From Nocardia aurantia (GTDB lineage Bacteria > Actinomycetota > Actinomycetes > Mycobacteriales > Mycobacteriaceae): a stretch of DNA of 64,000 bases. The notes under the pieces are model-generated. The model ran no database searches and had not been told where the DNA came from. It was given only the letters and a program-made list of their open reading frames with translations. Where the stretch lies: the NCBI RefSeq assembly GCF_009604425.1, contig NZ_WEGI01000001.1, forward strand, positions 434,001 to 498,000, read 5' to 3'. Position 1 is the stretch's first letter. Every line of letters starts with the position of its first letter. Shown piece after piece: positions 53,301 through 64,000 of the stretch. Position numbers and translations under genes: made by a program.

Positions 53301-56300
53301 CCGTGCTGCTCGCGCGGCTGTCCGGCAGCGACGACATCGCGATCGGCACCCCGGTGGCGGGACGCGGTGAACGCGAACTCGACGATCTGATCGGCATGTT
53401 CGTGAACACCGTGGTGTTCCGGACCCGGGTCGATCGCGGCGAGTCCTTCACCGAACTGCTCCGGCGGCAACGGGAATCGGATCTGCAGGCGTTCGCCTAC
53501 GCCGACGTGCCGTTCGAGCGCCTGGTCGAGGTGCTCAATCCGCCGCGGTCGACCGCGCACCATCCGCTGTTCCAGGTCGGCTTGTCGTTCCAGAACATGG
53601 CGCGCGCCGCGCTGGAACTGCCGGGCCTGAGCGTCGAGGGCGTCGACGCGCTGCTGGACGTGTCGCAGTTCGATCTGCACCTGATCGTCGCCGATCAGTA
53701 CGGCGAGGACGGCGAGCCCGCCGGTATCGGGGGCTTCCTCACCTACGCCACCGATCTGTTCGACGAGACCACCGCCGCGGGTATCGCGGCGCGGCTGATC
53801 CTGCTGCTCGGCGCGGTGGCCGCGAATCCGGACACGCCGGTGGGCGATCTCGACATCCTCACCCCCGAGGAGCGGGATCAGCTGCTGCGCGCCCGCAACG
53901 AGACCACCCGCGAACTGCCCACTCCCGCCCGCCGCCGCGGCGACAACACGCCGCGGCCCGGCACCGGCCGGGACCTGGCCTGGCTGCTCGACCGCGCCAC
54001 CGCCGTCGCGCCGCAAGCCGTTGCGCTGGTGGCGGATTTGGCCGACGGGTTCGAGGAGCTCAGCTACGCCGAACTGGACACCCGGGTCAGCCGGCTGGCC
54101 CGGCACCTGATCGGGCTCGGGGTCGGCCCCGAGTCGCGGGTCGCGCTGGCGATGCGGCGCTCGGTGGATCTCGTGGTCGCCATGTACGCGGTGGTGCGAG
54201 CCGGCGGCGCCTATGTGCCGATCGACCCGGACCAGCCCGCCGAACGCATCGGCTACATCCTCGACACCGCGGATCCGGTGTGCCTGCTGACCAATTCGGA
54301 TACCGCCTTCGGCGGCGAGAACGAGCCCGGTCTGCGACTGTCGCCGAAGCGCTCCGGCGAACCGGCCCCGGCCGGCCGGCCGCGGCGGCCGCGCTCCCGG
54401 GTGGTGGTCGTGGACGAGCTCGACCTGTCCCGGCAGTCGTCGCTGCCGATCACCGACGCGGATCGCAACGGCCCGCTGCGGCCGGAGAACACGGCGTACG
54501 TGATCTTCACCTCCGGTTCCACCGGCCGGCCCAAGGGCGTGGCCGTCCCGCACAGCGCGGTGATCAACCAGTTGCTGTGGAAGAAGGCCGAATTCGGGCT
54601 CGACGCGGACGACGCGGTGCTGCTGAAGACCGCCGCCACCTTCGATCTCTCGGTGTGGGAGTTCTGGTCGGCGATCGTGTGCGGCGGCCGGTTGGTCATC
54701 GCGACGCCCGACGGACATCGCGATCCCGGATATCTCCACGACCTGATCACCCGCGCCGGGGTGACCACGCTGCACGTGGTCCCCTCGATGCTGGACGCGC
54801 TGTTCGCCGACGCCGCCGGCCGGTCGGTGCCGGAGCCCGCGGCGGTACCCGCGGTGCCGGTGTTCCCGGACCTCGGCATCCCGCACGATCCGGCCGACGC
54901 GCCGACCATCACCGTGCCGCTGGAGATGATCTTCGGTTCGGTCCGGGTCGGCGACGAACCGGACGCCGGAACCCGGGGCCGGCCCGGATCCCGGGGCGCG
55001 CCGGGCGGCGACACGGACCGCTCGACCTGGTCGCTGGAGCGCACTTCCGCCGCGGGCGCGCGTCGTTCGGCCGCCGAGACCGCGGCGGCCGGAGCCCGGT
55101 CCGCGGCGCGGACCGGAACCGGATTCGCTGGTCTGCGGCGGGTGCTGGCGATCGGCGAGGCCCTGCCCGGGGCGCTGGCCCAGCGGTGGCTGGCCGCCTA
55201 TCCGGGCAGCCCGCTGTTCAACCTGTACGGCCCGACCGAGGCGGCGGTGTCGATCACCAGCCACCGGGTCACCGAGGCCGACCGGCCGGCGGTGCCCATC
55301 GGTGTGCCGGAATGGAATTCGCGGGTGTACGTGCTGGACACCCGGCTGCGGCCGGTGCCGGCGGGGGTCTCCGGCGAGCTGTACCTGGCCGGCGCGCAGC
55401 TGGCCCGCGGCTACTTCGGCCGCGCGGATCTGAGCGCGGACCGGTTCGTCGCCGACCCGTTCGGCCCGGCGGGCGCGCGGATGTACCGCACCGGCGATCT
55501 GGTGGCCTGGAACGCCGGTGGTGAGCTGGAATACCGGGGCCGCACCGACTTCCAGGTGAAGATCCGCGGTTTCCGGATCGAACTGGGCGAGATCGAGGCC
55601 GCGCTGCTGGCGCTGCCCGAGGTGGCGCAGGCCGTGGTGCTGGCCCGGACCGATCGGCGCAGCGGTGACCGCCTGGTCGCCTATCTGGTGCCGGCGCAGC
55701 CGGAACTCGATGTGGCGCAGGTGAAGTCGGAGCTGTCCGGCGCGGTGCCGTCCTATATGGTGCCGGCCTCGTTCGTCGTGCTGGACGCGTTGCCGCTCAA
55801 CGCGAACGGCAAGCTCGACCGGAAGGCGTTGCCGGAACCGGAATTCGAGACCGTGGCCTTCCGTGCCCCCGCGACCCCGATCGAGGAGATCGTGGCGGGC
55901 GCGTTCGCCGAGGTCCTCGACGGCGGCCGAACCGGTGGCCGGCGGATCGGGCTCGACGACGACTTCTTCGCCCTCGGCGGCAATTCGCTGCTGGCGACCC
56001 AGGTGGTCGCCCGGATCGGCGCGGCCCTCGGCTCCCGGGTGCCGGTGCGCACCCTGTTCGAGGCCGCGACCGTCGGCGCGCTGGCGGCCGCGGTGGAACG
56101 CGGCGCCGGTTTGCACCCGCGGGTGCCGCTGGCCGCCGGGCCGCGCCCGGATCGCGTCCCGCTGTCGTTCGCGCAGCAGCGGATGTGGTTCCTCAACCAG
56201 TTCGATCCGGCCGCGGCGGTCTACAACATCCCCGCCGCGATCCGGCTGTCCGGAGCGTTGAACGTCCCGGCGTTGCAGCAGGCGGTGGCGGATCTGGTTG

Positions 56301-59300
56301 CCCGCCACGAGATCCTGCGCACCCGATACCCCGAGATCGAGGCGGGCACGCCGGTGCAGCAGGTGCTGGCGCCGGTGGACGTGCCGCTCGATCTGAGCCC
56401 CGAACGCCTGGGCGAGGAGCGGGTGGCGCACGAGGTCACCCGGCTGGTCGCCACCGGATTCGACGTCACCACCGACATCCCGTTCCGGATCCGGCTGTTC
56501 CAGCTCACCGCGACGGAATTCGTGCTGGTGTTCGTCGCCCACCACATCGCCGCCGACGGCTGGTCGATGGGCCCGCTCACCCGGGATCTGATGGCCGCCT
56601 ACCTGGCCCGCTCCGCCGGCGCCCCGCCGACCTGGGCGCCGCTGGCGATCCAGTACGCCGACTACGCGCTGTGGCAGCGCACCGTACTCGGCGACGAGAA
56701 CGATCCCGAATCCCTGGTCAGCGCCCAATTGGCGTACTGGACCAAGGAATTGGCGGAACTGCCGGACGAGCTGAACCTGCCCGCGGACCGGCCGCGCCCG
56801 CCCGCCCAGTCCAACCGCGGCGGCCGTACCGATCTGGTGGTGCCCGCGCCGGTGCACGCCGCGCTCACCGAACTGGCCCGCCGGCACAACGCGACCCTGT
56901 TCATGGTGGTGCACACCGCGCTCGCGGTACTGCTGGCCCGGCTGTCCGGCACCGAGGACATCGCGATCGGCACCCCGATCGCCGGCCGCGGTGAGCGCGA
57001 ACTCGACGACTTGATCGGCATGTTCGTCAACACGCTGGTGCTGCGCAGCCGGGTGACGCCGGGCGGCAGTTTCGCGGAGCTGCTGGCCGCCAACCGGGAA
57101 ACGGATCTGCGCGCCTTCGCGCACGCCGACATCCCGTTCGAGCGGCTGGTCGAGGCGGTGGATCCGGAGCGGTCCGCCGCGCGGCATCCGCTGTTCCAGG
57201 TGGCGCTGTCGTTCGAGAATCTCGCCGCGACCGGATTCGAGCTGCCCGGACTGAGTTTCACCGCGCTGGACCCGGCCGCCGACACCGCGAAATTCGATCT
57301 GCTGCTGACGATCCGGGAACAGCGCACCGCCGAGGGCGCCGAGGCCGGGCTCGCGGCCGAATTCACCTTCGCCCGTGACCTTTTCGACGAGGCCACGGTG
57401 GTGTCGATCGGCAACCGCTTCCAGCGGGTGCTGGCCGCGGTGGCCGCCGACGCGACCGTCGCGGTCGGCGATCTGGACATTCTCGACGCCGCCGAGCACG
57501 CGGATCTGGTCTACCGGGCCGGCGCCCCCGCCGTGCCGCCGCGCAGCCTGCCGGAGCTGATGGCCGCCGCGGTCGCCACCAACCCCAACGGGGCCGCGGT
57601 GGTGGCCGGCAACCGCAGCTTCACCTACAGCCAGCTCGACACCGCGTCCTCGAAGCTGGCCCGCCAGCTCGTCGCCTACGGCGCCGGGCCGGATGTGCTC
57701 GTGGCCGTGGCGATTCCGCGATCGGTCGAGGCGATGGTGGCGCTGTGGGCGGTGGCCAAGACCGGTGCGGCGTTCGTGCCGGTCGACCCCACCTATCCGC
57801 CCGACCGGATCGCCCATATGGTGTCGGATTCCCGTGCGCCACTGGGCGTTACGGTGCGATCGGTGCTGTCCGCGCTGCCCGCCCTGGACGGCGGCTGGAT
57901 CGCGCTGGACGACCGTGCCTTCGCCGCCGCCGTCGACGAGTGGTCCGGCGAACCGCTGACCCCCGCCGAGCGGCACGGCGAACCGCGACCGGCCAACGCG
58001 GCGTACGTGATCTACACCTCCGGGTCCACCGGCCTGCCGAAGGGTGTCGTGGTCACCCACGCCGGTCTCGCGAACTTCGCGGCCGAGCAGGTGGAACGCT
58101 ACGGCTTGAGCCGCACGTCGCGGGCGCTGGCGTTCGCGTCGCCGTCCTTCGACGCCTCGATCCTGGAACTGCTGCTGGCGCTGGGCGCCGGCGGCGCGCT
58201 GGTGCTGGTGCCGCCGCGCACGTTCGGCGGCGAGGAGCTGGCCGAGCTGATCCGGCACAACCGGGTCACCCACGCCTTCCTCACCCCGTCGGTGCTGGCG
58301 TCGCTGGACTCGGCGGCGCTGGGCGGGATGCAGGCGATCGTCGCCGGCGGCGAGGCCGTCCCGGCGGATCTGGTCGCCAAATGGGGCGGCCGCGGCGCCG
58401 GCCGCGCGTTCCACAACGGCTACGGCCCGACCGAGACCACCATCATGACCAACATCAGCGATCCGCTGACGCCCGGTGCGCCGGTCACCCTGGGCGGGCC
58501 GATCCGCGGTATGCGGTCGCTGGTGCTGGACGCGCGGCTGCGGCCGGTGCCGGACGGGGTGGCCGGTGAGCTGTACCTGGGCGGAATCCAGCTGGCCCGC
58601 GGCTATCACGACCGGCCGGGCCTGACCGCCGCGCGGTTCGTCGCCGACCCGTACGGCCCGCCGGGTTCCCGGTTGTACCGCACCGGCGATGTCGTGCGCT
58701 GGCGCCGGGGCGCCGCGCGGCCGGAGGTGGAATACCTGGGCCGCAACGACTTCCAGGTCAAGGTGCGCGGCTTCCGGATCGAGCTCGGTGAGATCGACGC
58801 CGCGCTCGCCGCCCAGCCGGGGGTCGGCTTCGCCGTCACCCTCGGCCGCGAAACCGCTACCGGCGCAACGATTCTGGTGTCCTATGTGCGGCCCGCGCCG
58901 GGTGCGGTGCTGGACACCGCGGCGCTCACCGCGGAACTGGGCCGCGGCCTGCCGGACTACATGGTGCCCACCGCGATCATGGTGCTGGACGAGATCCCGC
59001 TGACCCCGGTGGGCAAGCTCGACCGCCGCGCGCTGCCGGAGCCGGTGCTGGAGACCCGCGCCTACCGCGCCCCGGACACCCCGGCCGAGCGGGTCGTCGC
59101 CGAGGTGCTCGGCGAGGTCCTGGGCGTCGACCGGGTCGGCCTGGACGACGATTTCTTCGCCCTCGGCGGCGACAGCATCATGTCGATCCAGGTGGTCTCG
59201 CGGGCCCGGGCCCGCGGCGTGCACTTCCTGCCACGCGACGTGTTCACCGCCCGTACGGTGGCGGCGCTCGCGCGGGTCGCCGAGGCCGCCGCGGAATCCG

Positions 59301-62300
59301 CGGTGCCGCAGACGGGTCCGCTGCCGCTGCTGCCGCGCGCGGTGCGCCTGCTGGCCGTGGATCCGGCCGCCCGGGAGACCCGGGCCATCACCCTGGACGC
59401 CCCCGCCGACTGTGCGGCGGAACGGATCTGCGCGGTCGCGCAGGCCCTGCTGGACCGGCATCCGATGCTGTCGGCGCGCCTGGATCGTCAGGGCGACGAG
59501 GCGCGGCTGGTACTGCCGGAATCGGCCGGCGAGGTGGTACTGCGCGGCTTCGACCCGGCTCCCGACGGTGGTGAGGCCGCCGTCCGCGCACTCACCGCCG
59601 ACCTGGACGTGTCGAGCGGCCGTAACGTCGCGTTCGGCCTGATCGCTCCCGCCTTCGACGGAACCGGTTCCGGCACACAGGTTCTGGTGGTGGTGGCGAA
59701 CTGCCTGGTGGTCGACGACACCGCCTGGCGGATCATCGTGGACGAACTGTGCCTGGCCTGGTCGGGCGGTCACGCCGCACCGGCCGCGGCCGAGACCGGG
59801 CCCGCCGGGCCGACCCGCGCGCTGGTCGCGCGCGCGACCGCGCCCGCGACCGTCGCCGAAGTGTCCTGGTGGCAGCGATCTCTCGCCGGGCATCCGGCGG
59901 AACTGCCACTGCCGGGCGTGGATCCGTCGCGGCGCGGCCGGGTGTCGCTGGTGATCACCGCGGAAGGCGCGCAGGCCGTCGAGAAGGTCGCCGCCGCTTA
60001 CCACACCACCGCCGAGGACGTGCTGCTCACGGCGCTGGCCCTGGTGCTGCGCCCCGACCCGAGCGGTGCCGCGGCCGAATCCATCGGCACCGTGGTGCAA
60101 CTGCTCGCCGACGGCCGGACCGCCGCCGGGGGCACACCCGGCGACACCGTGGGCGGATTCACCGCCGCCTACCCGCTGGTGCCGAACCTCGCCGGGATCG
60201 ACGTGGACGAGGCGCTGGCCGGCGGCCCCGCCGCCGGGCAGGCCCTCGCCCGGGTCAAGGAGCTGCGCCGGGCGGTGCCCGCGGGCGGCGTGAACTACGG
60301 CCTGCTGCGCTACCTCAACCCCGCGACCGCACCCGAACTCGCCGCACTCGCCCAGGGCCGCATCGCGTTCCGTTACCGGGATCTGCTGCCCGCACGGGTG
60401 CACCCGGAGCCGGCGGCACCGGATGTGTTGCTGGACATCACCGTCGACGCCACCGACGACGGGCTGCTGGCCCGCTTCGACCACGCCGACGACGTGCTCG
60501 ACGTGGAGGCGGTCAAGGAACTGGCCGGGCACTGGGTGCGCGCGCTCGGCGGCCTCGCCGAACACGGAATGCGGCCGGACGCGGGCGGTTTCACACCGTC
60601 GGACTTCCCGCTGCTGGCGCTGACCCAGCCGGATCTGGACCGCCTGCGGGCGGACTACCCGGCCCTGGCCGACGCCTGGCCGGTGACCCCGCTGCAATCG
60701 GGCATGCTGTTCCACGCGCTGCTGGCCGACGCCTCGGTCGACGTCTACACCGTGCAGTTCACCGTCGATCTCGCCGGCAATCTGGACGTGCGGCGGCTGC
60801 AGGAGGCCGCGCAGGGTGTGCTGGACCGGCACGACAACCTCCGGGTCGCGTTCGCCTCCGACGCCGAGGGCAATCCGGTCCAGGTGGTCCTCGACCGCGT
60901 CGAGGCGTCCTGGCGGCTGATCGACCTGAGCCGCCTGGAACCGGTGGCGGTCGAGGCCGAACTGGCCCGCATCCAGGAGACCGACTACGCGACCCGGTTC
61001 GATATGCGCTCCGCGCCGCTGCTGCGGTTCGCGCTGATCCGCCGGGCGCCCGGCTCGTTCCGGCTGCTGGTCACCAGCCACCACATCCTGCTCGACGGCT
61101 GGTCGATGCCGTTGCTGATGCTGGATCTGCTGACCCTGTACGCCGTCGGCCCGCGCTCGCGGCGGCTGCCCAAGGTACCTTCCTACGGCGAGTACCTCGC
61201 CTGGCTCGTCGCTCAGGACATGGACGCCGCGCGCGCGGCCTGGCGGTCGGCGCTGTCCGGGCTCACCGAGCCGACGCCGCTCGCGCCGGTCGATCCGAGC
61301 CGCGAGATCTCGGCGGGCGTGGGGGAGACCGGTTTCGAGTTGTCGGCGGCCGACACCACCGAGCTGTCCCGCCTGGCATCCCGGCTCGGCGTCACCGTGA
61401 ACACGGTGGTGCAGGCGGCCTGGGGCCTGCTGCTGGGCCGCAGCACCGACCGGGACGACGTGGTGTTCGGCGCCACCGTCTCCGGCCGGCCGCCGCAGCT
61501 GCCCGGCGTGGAGACCATGGTCGGCCTGTTCCTCAACGCCATTCCGGTGCGGGTGCGGCTGACCCACACCGACACCCTGGCGGGGCTGCTGCGCCGCCTG
61601 CAGGCCGAGCAGGCGGCCCTGCTCGACTACCACTACCTGGGCCTGCGCGACATCCAGGACGCCGCCGGGGTGGACGGGCTGTTCGACACGCTGGTCGTGT
61701 TCGAATCCTTCCCCGTCGATCGCGACGGGCTGGACAAGGCCGGCTCGATCGACGGCATGACCGTCACCGGCGTCGGCTCGGTCAACGGCACGCACTACCC
61801 GGTGACGGTGATGGTCGTGCTGGACACCCAGCTGCGGATCTCGCTGAAGTACCTGCGCGACGTGTTCGACGAGGCCACCGCGACGGCGCTCGCGCATCGC
61901 CTGGCCGCGCTGATCGGCCGGTTCGTGCGCACGCCGCAGGCCCGGGTGGCCCAGGTGGACGCGCTGCTGCCCGCCGAACGCGCGGATCTGGCGGCGCGCA
62001 ACACCACCGTGGTGCCCGACCTGCTCGACGACGCCGGTCTGCTCGACCTGTTCGACGCCCAGGTGGCCCGCACGCCACAGGCGGCCGCGGTGCGGTTCGG
62101 CGCGACCACGCTCACCTACGCCGAATTGGATTCGCGCGCAAGGGCTCTGGCGCTGCTGCTGGCCGAGCGCGGGGTCGGCCCGGAAACGCGGGTGGCCGTG
62201 GCCATGCGGCGCTCGATCGAACTGGTGGTGGCGATCTACGCGGTGCTGCGCACCGGCGGCGCCTACGTGCCGATCGATCCGGACCATCCGGCCGACCGCA

Positions 62301-64000
62301 ACGAGTTCGTGCTGGCGAACGCGGCGCCCGCGTGCGTGCTGACGCACAGCGCGCACGGCTTCGGCACCGCCGCCGCGATACCGGTTTTCGCGGTCGACAC
62401 GCTGTGGCTCGACGAAACCGCTGTGCGCCACCGGTTCCCGGCCGTGCATCCGGACAACGTCGCCTATGTGATGCACACCTCCGGCTCCACCGGCCGGCCC
62501 AAGGGCGTCACGATCACCCACCGGCAGATGACCAACCAGTTCCGGTGGGCGCAGCGCACCTATCCGCACGGCCCGGGCGACGTGGTGCTGCACAAGACCC
62601 CGATCACGTTCGACATCTCCACCTGGGAGTTGTTCTGGCCCTTGCAGACCGGCGCGGCCGTGGTGATCGCCGAACCGGACGGTCACCGCGATCCGGCCTA
62701 CCTGTCCCGGGTGATCGCCGAGAACGCCGTCACCACGGTGCATTTCGTGCCGTCGATGCTCGACGCCTTCCTCGATCCGGCGGCGAATCCGGCGCTGCGC
62801 GACACGCGTTCGCCGCTGCGCTGGATCTTCGCGGCCGGTGAGGCGCTGGCCGGGGACACCGCGGCGGCGGTCGCGCGCCGGCTGCCCGGCGCCGAACTGG
62901 TGAACTGGTACGGCCCGGCCGAGGCCACCGTCGTCACCGCGTACCCGGTGACAGGTCCGGTGGGCGCCTCGGTCCCGATCGGCGCGCCGGTGGCCAACAC
63001 CCGGGTGCACGTGCTGGATCGGCAACTGCGCGCGGTGCCGCCGGGCGCCCCCGGTGAGTTGTACATCGCCGGTGTGCAATTGGCCCGCGGATACCTCGGC
63101 GCTCCCGCGCTCACCGCGGAACGGTTCGTGGCCGATCCGTCCGGCGCGGCCGGTGAACGGCTCTACCGCACCGGCGACGTGGTGCGCTGGCACGGTGGCG
63201 CGCTGGAGTACCTGGGCCGCAGCGACTTCCAGATCAAACTGCGCGGACAGCGGGTCGAGCTCGGCGAGATCGAGGCCGTGCTCGCCGCGCACGCGGCGGT
63301 CCGGCACGCGGTGGTCGCCCTGGTCCGCGAGGGCGGCGACCGGCTGGTCGCGTACGTGGTCCCGGCCGCCGGCGCGGTGCTGACCGCCGCGTCGGTCCTG
63401 GAATACGCCCGAAGGTCGTTGCCCGGCTACATGGTTCCGTCGGCGGTGGTGCTGCTGGGGCAGTTGCCGCTGAACGCCAGCGGCAAACTCGATCGGAAGG
63501 CGCTGCCGGCGCCGCCGCCGGTGACCCGGCCGTACCGGGCGCCGTCGACGCCGCTGGAGCAGGCCGTGGCCGGCGTGTTCGCCGAGGTGCTCGGCGCGGA
63601 CCGGGTCGGCCTGGACGACGATTTCTTCGCGCTCGGCGGCAATTCGCTGATCGCGACCCGCGCGGTCGGCCTGCTGCGGTCGGTCACCGGCGCCGACGTC
63701 CGGGTGCAGTGGTTCTTCACCGGATCGACGGTGGCCGAGCTGACCCAGCGGGTGCTGGCCGCGCTGGCCGGTGAGCACGACTTCGACCTCGGTTCGGACG
63801 CGGCGCTCGAGGTGCTGCTGCCGATCCGGGCCACCGGCACCGGCGATCCGCTGTTCTGCATCCACCCGATGTACGGATTGTCGTGGAGTTACGCCGGTCT
63901 GGCGCGGTACGTGACGGACCGGCCGATCCTGGGCCTGCAATCGCCGGCGCTGTCCGAGGACGGCTATCTGCCGGTGTCGCTGCGGGACATGGCCGCCCGC
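47390..64000 (+). CDS. Nonribosomal peptide synthetase 2 (A-T-C-A-T-C-A-T-C-A-T-E-C-A-T-TE), 3' end outside window
   Basis: One frame stays open for over 5500 residues to the window edge. Order with approximate residues: A1 (P-loop 178), T1 (GGNSLIATR 572), C1 (HHIAADG 761), A2 (1244), T2 (1638), C2 (HHIAGDA 1842), A3 (2374), T3 (2862), C3 (HHIAADG 3051), A4 (3542), T4 (GGDSIMSIQ 3925), E (3980-4410), C4 ([22 protein letters not shown] 4563), A5 (5029), T5 (5416), then a thioesterase start ([19 protein letters not shown]). T4 has GGDS, as expected before an E domain. The E-domain core reads NCLVVDD instead of HHxxxDG, so epimerisation is probably lost. A3 has a ~100-residue low-complexity insertion. 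It lacks a leading C domain, consistent with taking the chain from NRPS1. Confidence 0.9.
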   Translation, partial: MTRSTRVRPTRTRRARVTTLPQLMATAVEADPTGLAVVHADAAATLAELTYAELDERSTRLARLLIDRGIGPEDLVALGIPRSLDSVVAVWAVAKTGAGFVPVDPNYPADRVAHMVTDSGAVLGLTVEDVRADLPAEVPWLSIDAADVAALLGRYPADPVTYADRLRPLRAEHPAYVIYTSGSTGRPKGVVVTQAGLSSFCDEQRERYRVDVDSRTLHFASPSFDASVLELLLAVGAGATMVVASPTVYGGEELAALLVREGVTHAFVTPAALASVDPAGLDELRVVVAGGEACPPELVRRWVIPIDPNGTGIGPDGPTREFFNGYGPTEATIMTNISDPLVPGETVTIGRPIRNITEYVLDERLSPVPTGAVGELYITGAQLARGYHRRPGLTAARFVANPTGGGERLYRTGDLVRETADGSLEYLGRNDFQVKIRGFRIELGEIDAVLAAHDTVDFAVTVGHTLDNDATILVSYVHAAPGAVIDTAELSAFAERSLPAHMVPTVLTELAEIPLTPVGKLDRAALPAPVLQTREFRAPAGRLETVVAEVFTELLGAATALGADDDFFELGGNSLIATRAAARLAARIGARVPARLLFEAPTVAALAQRLAPLEGEGARLPLVAGPRPDRIPLSPAQQRMWFLNQFELGRDSPGAGDNIPFALRLSGRLDVSALQNAFVDVIERHETLRTVYPSVDGIGHQVILPLEQAIPDLEPAPLAETGIADWLSLYALTGFDVSAEIPLRVGIAQLGPAEHLVVVVVHHIAADGASIAPFLRDLLVAFLARRNHAIPSWTPLPVQYADYTLWQRAVLGEESQPDSLAARQVEYWRTALTGLPDRLDLPSDRPRPGVLSGRGAEYGFTVDGQLHGQLEELAQRSGTTLFMVVHAAFAVLLGRMSNTTDIAIGTPVAGRGEEGLDNLVGMFVNTLVLRTEVDPRRAFGDLLAAVKQTDLGAFSHADLPFERLVEVLDPVRSQAHHPLFQVALFFQNLDRPRLALPGLTVTPIDFDGAAAKFDLQLTVVPGESGLSAAFTYATDLFDEPTVAALADRLVRVLEAVVADTERPIGDIDLLQPAERVRILYDWNDTRYPVEPELLLDGYRRTVAAFPDAIAVVYEGEELSYAEFDARVNQLARLLISRGVGPETLVGLAIRRSVDLVVGLYAIVAAGGAYVPLDPDHPRERIAHILDTARPVCVVTTVTDSAAIPDGTALLRVDTMDLGRFDPSPIRPEELLRPLRRDNPAYVIFTSGSTGRPKGVAVTHAAIHNQVTWMLAAYPLGTGDVYLQKTATTFDVSLWGWFLPLAAGAKLVVATHDGHRDPLYVSETIAAQEVTVTDFVPSMLTVFAAHAEPGAVGSLQDVFVIGEALPPETVTAVAELTDARVHNLYGPTEAAVSVTYWPASGEDRPTVPIGLPQWNTQVYVLDARLRPVPAGVPGELYLAGDQLARGYLRRPDLTSDRFVANPFGDGNRMYRTGDLVIWRDAVGDLPPRLDYIGRTDFQVKFRGQRIELGEIETALLAQPGVSQAVAVVAAGPLGDQLVGYVVPLPGQQADPDRLREGVAKTLPGYMVPAAIVVLPEFPLNTSGKLDRKALPQPQFAGREFRAPATASEQLVAEVFATVLGLGTADDPRIGLDDDFFALGGNSLIATQVVARLGTALDARVPVRALFETPTVAGLAAAVTALPKDRAMLLRRGPELGSLERPQRLPLSLAQQRMWFLNRFEQADGRATVGLAAYNLPFALRLTGSLDFEALAAALDDVIERHEVLRTVYPDTPDGPEQHILPASAARVALKPERVPGAEVPAAVMLLAATPFDVTTDTPVRVRLLEIADLAPGSRREFVLAVVVHHIAGDASSMGPLVRDVMIAYTARTSGTAPQWQPLAVQYADYALWQRAVLGDERDPNSLAAQQIEHWRTELDGLPDLLELPTDRPRPAVASLAGARVGVSVFPPTHTALAELARAQGATLFMVVHTAFAVLLARLSGSDDIAIGTPVAGRGERELDDLIGMFVNTVVFRTRVDRGESFTELLRRQRESDLQAFAYADVPFERLVEVLNPPRSTAHHPLFQVGLSFQNMARAALELPGLSVEGVDALLDVSQFDLHLIVADQYGEDGEPAGIGGFLTYATDLFDETTAAGIAARLILLLGAVAANPDTPVGDLDILTPEERDQLLRARNETTRELPTPARRRGDNTPRPGTGRDLAWLLDRATAVAPQAVALVADLADGFEELSYAELDTRVSRLARHLIGLGVGPESRVALAMRRSVDLVVAMYAVVRAGGAYVPIDPDQPAERIGYILDTADPVCLLTNSDTAFGGENEPGLRLSPKRSGEPAPAGRPRRPRSRVVVVDELDLSRQSSLPITDADRNGPLRPENTAYVIFTSGSTGRPKGVAVPHSAVINQLLWKKAEFGLDADDAVLLKTAATFDLSVWEFWSAIVCGGRLVIATPDGHRDPGYLHDLITRAGVTTLHVVPSMLDALFADAAGRSVPEPAAVPAVPVFPDLGIPHDPADAPTITVPLEMIFGSVRVGDEPDAGTRGRPGSRGAPGGDTDRSTWSLERTSAAGARRSAAETAAAGARSAARTGTGFAGLRRVLAIGEALPGALAQRWLAAYPGSPLFNLYGPTEAAVSITSHRVTEADRPAVPIGVPEWNSRVYVLDTRLRPVPAGVSGELYLAGAQLARGYFGRADLSADRFVADPFGPAGARMYRTGDLVAWNAGGELEYRGRTDFQVKIRGFRIELGEIEAALLALPEVAQAVVLARTDRRSGDRLVAYLVPAQPELDVAQVKSELSGAVPSYMVPASFVVLDALPLNANGKLDRKALPEPEFETVAFRAPATPIEEIVAGAFAEVLDGGRTGGRRIGLDDDFFALGGNSLLATQVVARIGAALGSRVPVRTLFEAATVGALAAAVERGAGLHPRVPLAAGPRPDRVPLSFAQQRMWFLNQFDPAAAVYNIPAAIRLSGALNVPALQQAVADLVARHEILRTRYPEIEAGTPVQQVLAPVDVPLDLSPERLGEERVAHEVTRLVATGFDVTTDIPFRIRLFQLTATEFVLVFVAHHIAADGWSMGPLTRDLMAAYLARSAGAPPTWAPLAIQYADYALWQRTVLGDENDPESLVSAQLAYWTKELAELPDELNLPADRPRPPAQSNRGGRTDLVVPAPVHAALTELARRHNATLFMVVHTALAVLLARLSGTEDIAIGTPIAGRGERELDDLIGMFVNTLVLRSRVTPGGSFAELLAANRETDLRAFAHADIPFERLVEAVDPERSAARHPLFQVALSFENLAATGFELPGLSFTALDPAADTAKFDLLLTIREQRTAEGAEAGLAAEFTFARDLFDEATVVSIGNRFQRVLAAVAADATVAVGDLDILDAAEHADLVYRAGAPAVPPRSLPELMAAAVATNPNGAAVVAGNRSFTYSQLDTASSKLARQLVAYGAGPDVLVAVAIPRSVEAMVALWAVAKTGAAFVPVDPTYPPDRIAHMVSDSRAPLGVTVRSVLSALPALDGGWIALDDRAFAAAVDEWSGEPLTPAERHGEPRPANAAYVIYTSGSTGLPKGVVVTHAGLANFAAEQVERYGLSRTSRALAFASPSFDASILELLLALGAGGALVLVPPRTFGGEELAELIRHNRVTHAFLTPSVLASLDSAALGGMQAIVAGGEAVPADLVAKWGGRGAGRAFHNGYGPTETTIMTNISDPLTPGAPVTLGGPIRGMRSLVLDARLRPVPDGVAGELYLGGIQLARGYHDRPGLTAARFVADPYGPPGSRLYRTGDVVRWRRGAARPEVEYLGRNDFQVKVRGFRIELGEIDAALAAQPGVGFAVTLGRETATGATILVSYVRPAPGAVLDTAALTAELGRGLPDYMVPTAIMVLDEIPLTPVGKLDRRALPEPVLETRAYRAPDTPAERVVAEVLGEVLGVDRVGLDDDFFALGGDSIMSIQVVSRARARGVHFLPRDVFTARTVAALARVAEAAAESAVPQTGPLPLLPRAVRLLAVDPAARETRAITLDAPADCAAERICAVAQALLDRHPMLSARLDRQGDEARLVLPESAGEVVLRGFDPAPDGGEAAVRALTADLDVSSGRNVAFGLIAPAFDGTGSGTQVLVVVANCLVVDDTAWRIIVDELCLAWSGGHAAPAAAETGPAGPTRALVARATAPATVAEVSWWQRSLAGHPAELPLPGVDPSRRGRVSLVITAEGAQAVEKVAAAYHTTAEDVLLTALALVLRPDPSGAAAESIGTVVQLLADGRTAAGGTPGDTVGGFTAAYPLVPNLAGIDVDEALAGGPAAGQALARVKELRRAVPAGGVNYGLLRYLNPATAPELAALAQGRIAFRYRDLLPARVHPEPAAPDVLLDITVDATDDGLLARFDHADDVLDVEAVKELAGHWVRALGGLAEHGMRPDAGGFTPSDFPLLALTQPDLDRLRADYPALADAWPVTPLQSGMLFHALLADASVDVYTVQFTVDLAGNLDVRRLQEAAQGVLDRHDNLRVAFASDAEGNPVQVVLDRVEASWRLIDLSRLEPVAVEAELARIQETDYATRFDMRSAPLLRFALIRRAPGSFRLLVTSHHILLDGWSMPLLMLDLLTLYAVGPRSRRLPKVPSYGEYLAWLVAQDMDAARAAWRSALSGLTEPTPLAPVDPSREISAGVGETGFELSAADTTELSRLASRLGVTVNTVVQAAWGLLLGRSTDRDDVVFGATVSGRPPQLPGVETMVGLFLNAIPVRVRLTHTDTLAGLLRRLQAEQAALLDYHYLGLRDIQDAAGVDGLFDTLVVFESFPVDRDGLDKAGSIDGMTVTGVGSVNGTHYPVTVMVVLDTQLRISLKYLRDVFDEATATALAHRLAALIGRFVRTPQARVAQVDALLPAERADLAARNTTVVPDLLDDAGLLDLFDAQVARTPQAAAVRFGATTLTYAELDSRARALALLLAERGVGPETRVAVAMRRSIELVVAIYAVLRTGGAYVPIDPDHPADRNEFVLANAAPACVLTHSAHGFGTAAAIPVFAVDTLWLDETAVRHRFPAVHPDNVAYVMHTSGSTGRPKGVTITHRQMTNQFRWAQRTYPHGPGDVVLHKTPITFDISTWELFWPLQTGAAVVIAEPDGHRDPAYLSRVIAENAVTTVHFVPSMLDAFLDPAANPALRDTRSPLRWIFAAGEALAGDTAAAVARRLPGAELVNWYGPAEATVVTAYPVTGPVGASVPIGAPVANTRVHVLDRQLRAVPPGAPGELYIAGVQLARGYLGAPALTAERFVADPSGAAGERLYRTGDVVRWHGGALEYLGRSDFQIKLRGQRVELGEIEAVLAAHAAVRHAVVALVREGGDRLVAYVVPAAGAVLTAASVLEYARRSLPGYMVPSAVVLLGQLPLNASGKLDRKALPAPPPVTRPYRAPSTPLEQAVAGVFAEVLGADRVGLDDDFFALGGNSLIATRAVGLLRSVTGADVRVQWFFTGSTVAELTQRVLAALAGEHDFDLGSDAALEVLLPIRATGTGDPLFCIHPMYGLSWSYAGLARYVTDRPILGLQSPALSEDGYLPVSLRDMAAR

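Noticed and set aside
51077..63940. A minus-strand open frame of 4287 codons opposite NRPS2, with others at 39586-43515, 43600-47145 and 47246-50938
   Set aside because: They are mirror images of GC-rich NRPS codons. The products are monotonous H/R/G/Q/V/D-rich chains without domains, while the plus strand carries ordered synthetase motifs.

Overview
The window is high-GC actinobacterial DNA. It probably comes from a mycolic-acid-containing genus such as Nocardia or Rhodococcus. The clues are the tail of an MspA-type porin at the left edge, a close FadD5-type acyl-CoA ligase, an SCO5389-family protein, a DUF574 methyltransferase, a PknH-C-like lipoprotein, frequent GTG starts and apparently leaderless genes. 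The genus is an inference; no rRNA is present.

Region 1 (1-8.98 kb) is chromosomal housekeeping and stress DNA: porin tail, family 2 glycosyltransferase, alpha/beta hydrolase, a VapBC-like toxin-antitoxin pair with a perfect palindromic operator abutting the antitoxin start, glutathione peroxidase, a secreted repeat protein, fadD5 and a small heat-shock protein. Then comes a cold-shock-like mini-operon, a SigB/SigF-family sigma factor and a two-EF-hand protein. Sites resembling GTTT-N15-GGGTAT lie upstream of the cold-shock operon, the sigma gene and possibly vapBC, suggesting a small self-reinforcing stress regulon. A perfect 36-bp palindrome sits in the sigma leader.

Region 2 (9.0-13.1 kb, minus strand) is a toxin-immunity locus: a lipoprotein, a secreted protein ending in an EndoU-like nuclease domain, its likely MafI-like immunity protein, an AbiEii-like nucleotidyltransferase, a small unknown protein and a second immunity copy broken by a 10-bp deletion.

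Region 3 (13.4-29.6 kb) is a defence island. It holds an AIPR protein carrying a nuclease-like N-terminus and a RAMA-like C-terminus, a group II intron with domains V and VI visible, a decayed ISL3 transposase, and a five-gene minus-strand operon: HTH/methylase-like protein, HsdM, HsdS, HsdR and a Ser/Thr kinase with a repeat tail. The operon promoter is overlapped by a perfect inverted repeat. A serine-recombinase remnant and tRNA-Arg(CCT) mark the right edge, so integration at the tRNA is plausible.

Region 4 (29.6-39.7 kb) carries a Baeyer-Villiger-type monooxygenase, a FadD ligase, an acyl-ligase homologue missing its catalytic motifs, a DUF574 methyltransferase, an SCO5389-family protein, nitronate monooxygenase, an M23 peptidase behind a strongly folded leader, and a LuxR-type regulator that precedes the NRPS genes.

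Region 5 (39.7-64.0 kb) holds two nonribosomal peptide synthetase genes. NRPS1 is A-T-C-A-T-C plus an A-domain remnant. NRPS2, open at the window end, is A-T-C-A-T-C-A-T-C-A-T-E-C-A-T-TE. Seven apparently complete adenylation domains imply a heptapeptide if used once each. One A domain has a textbook threonine code, the E domain has lost both catalytic histidines, and one A domain carries a low-complexity insertion of about 100 residues.
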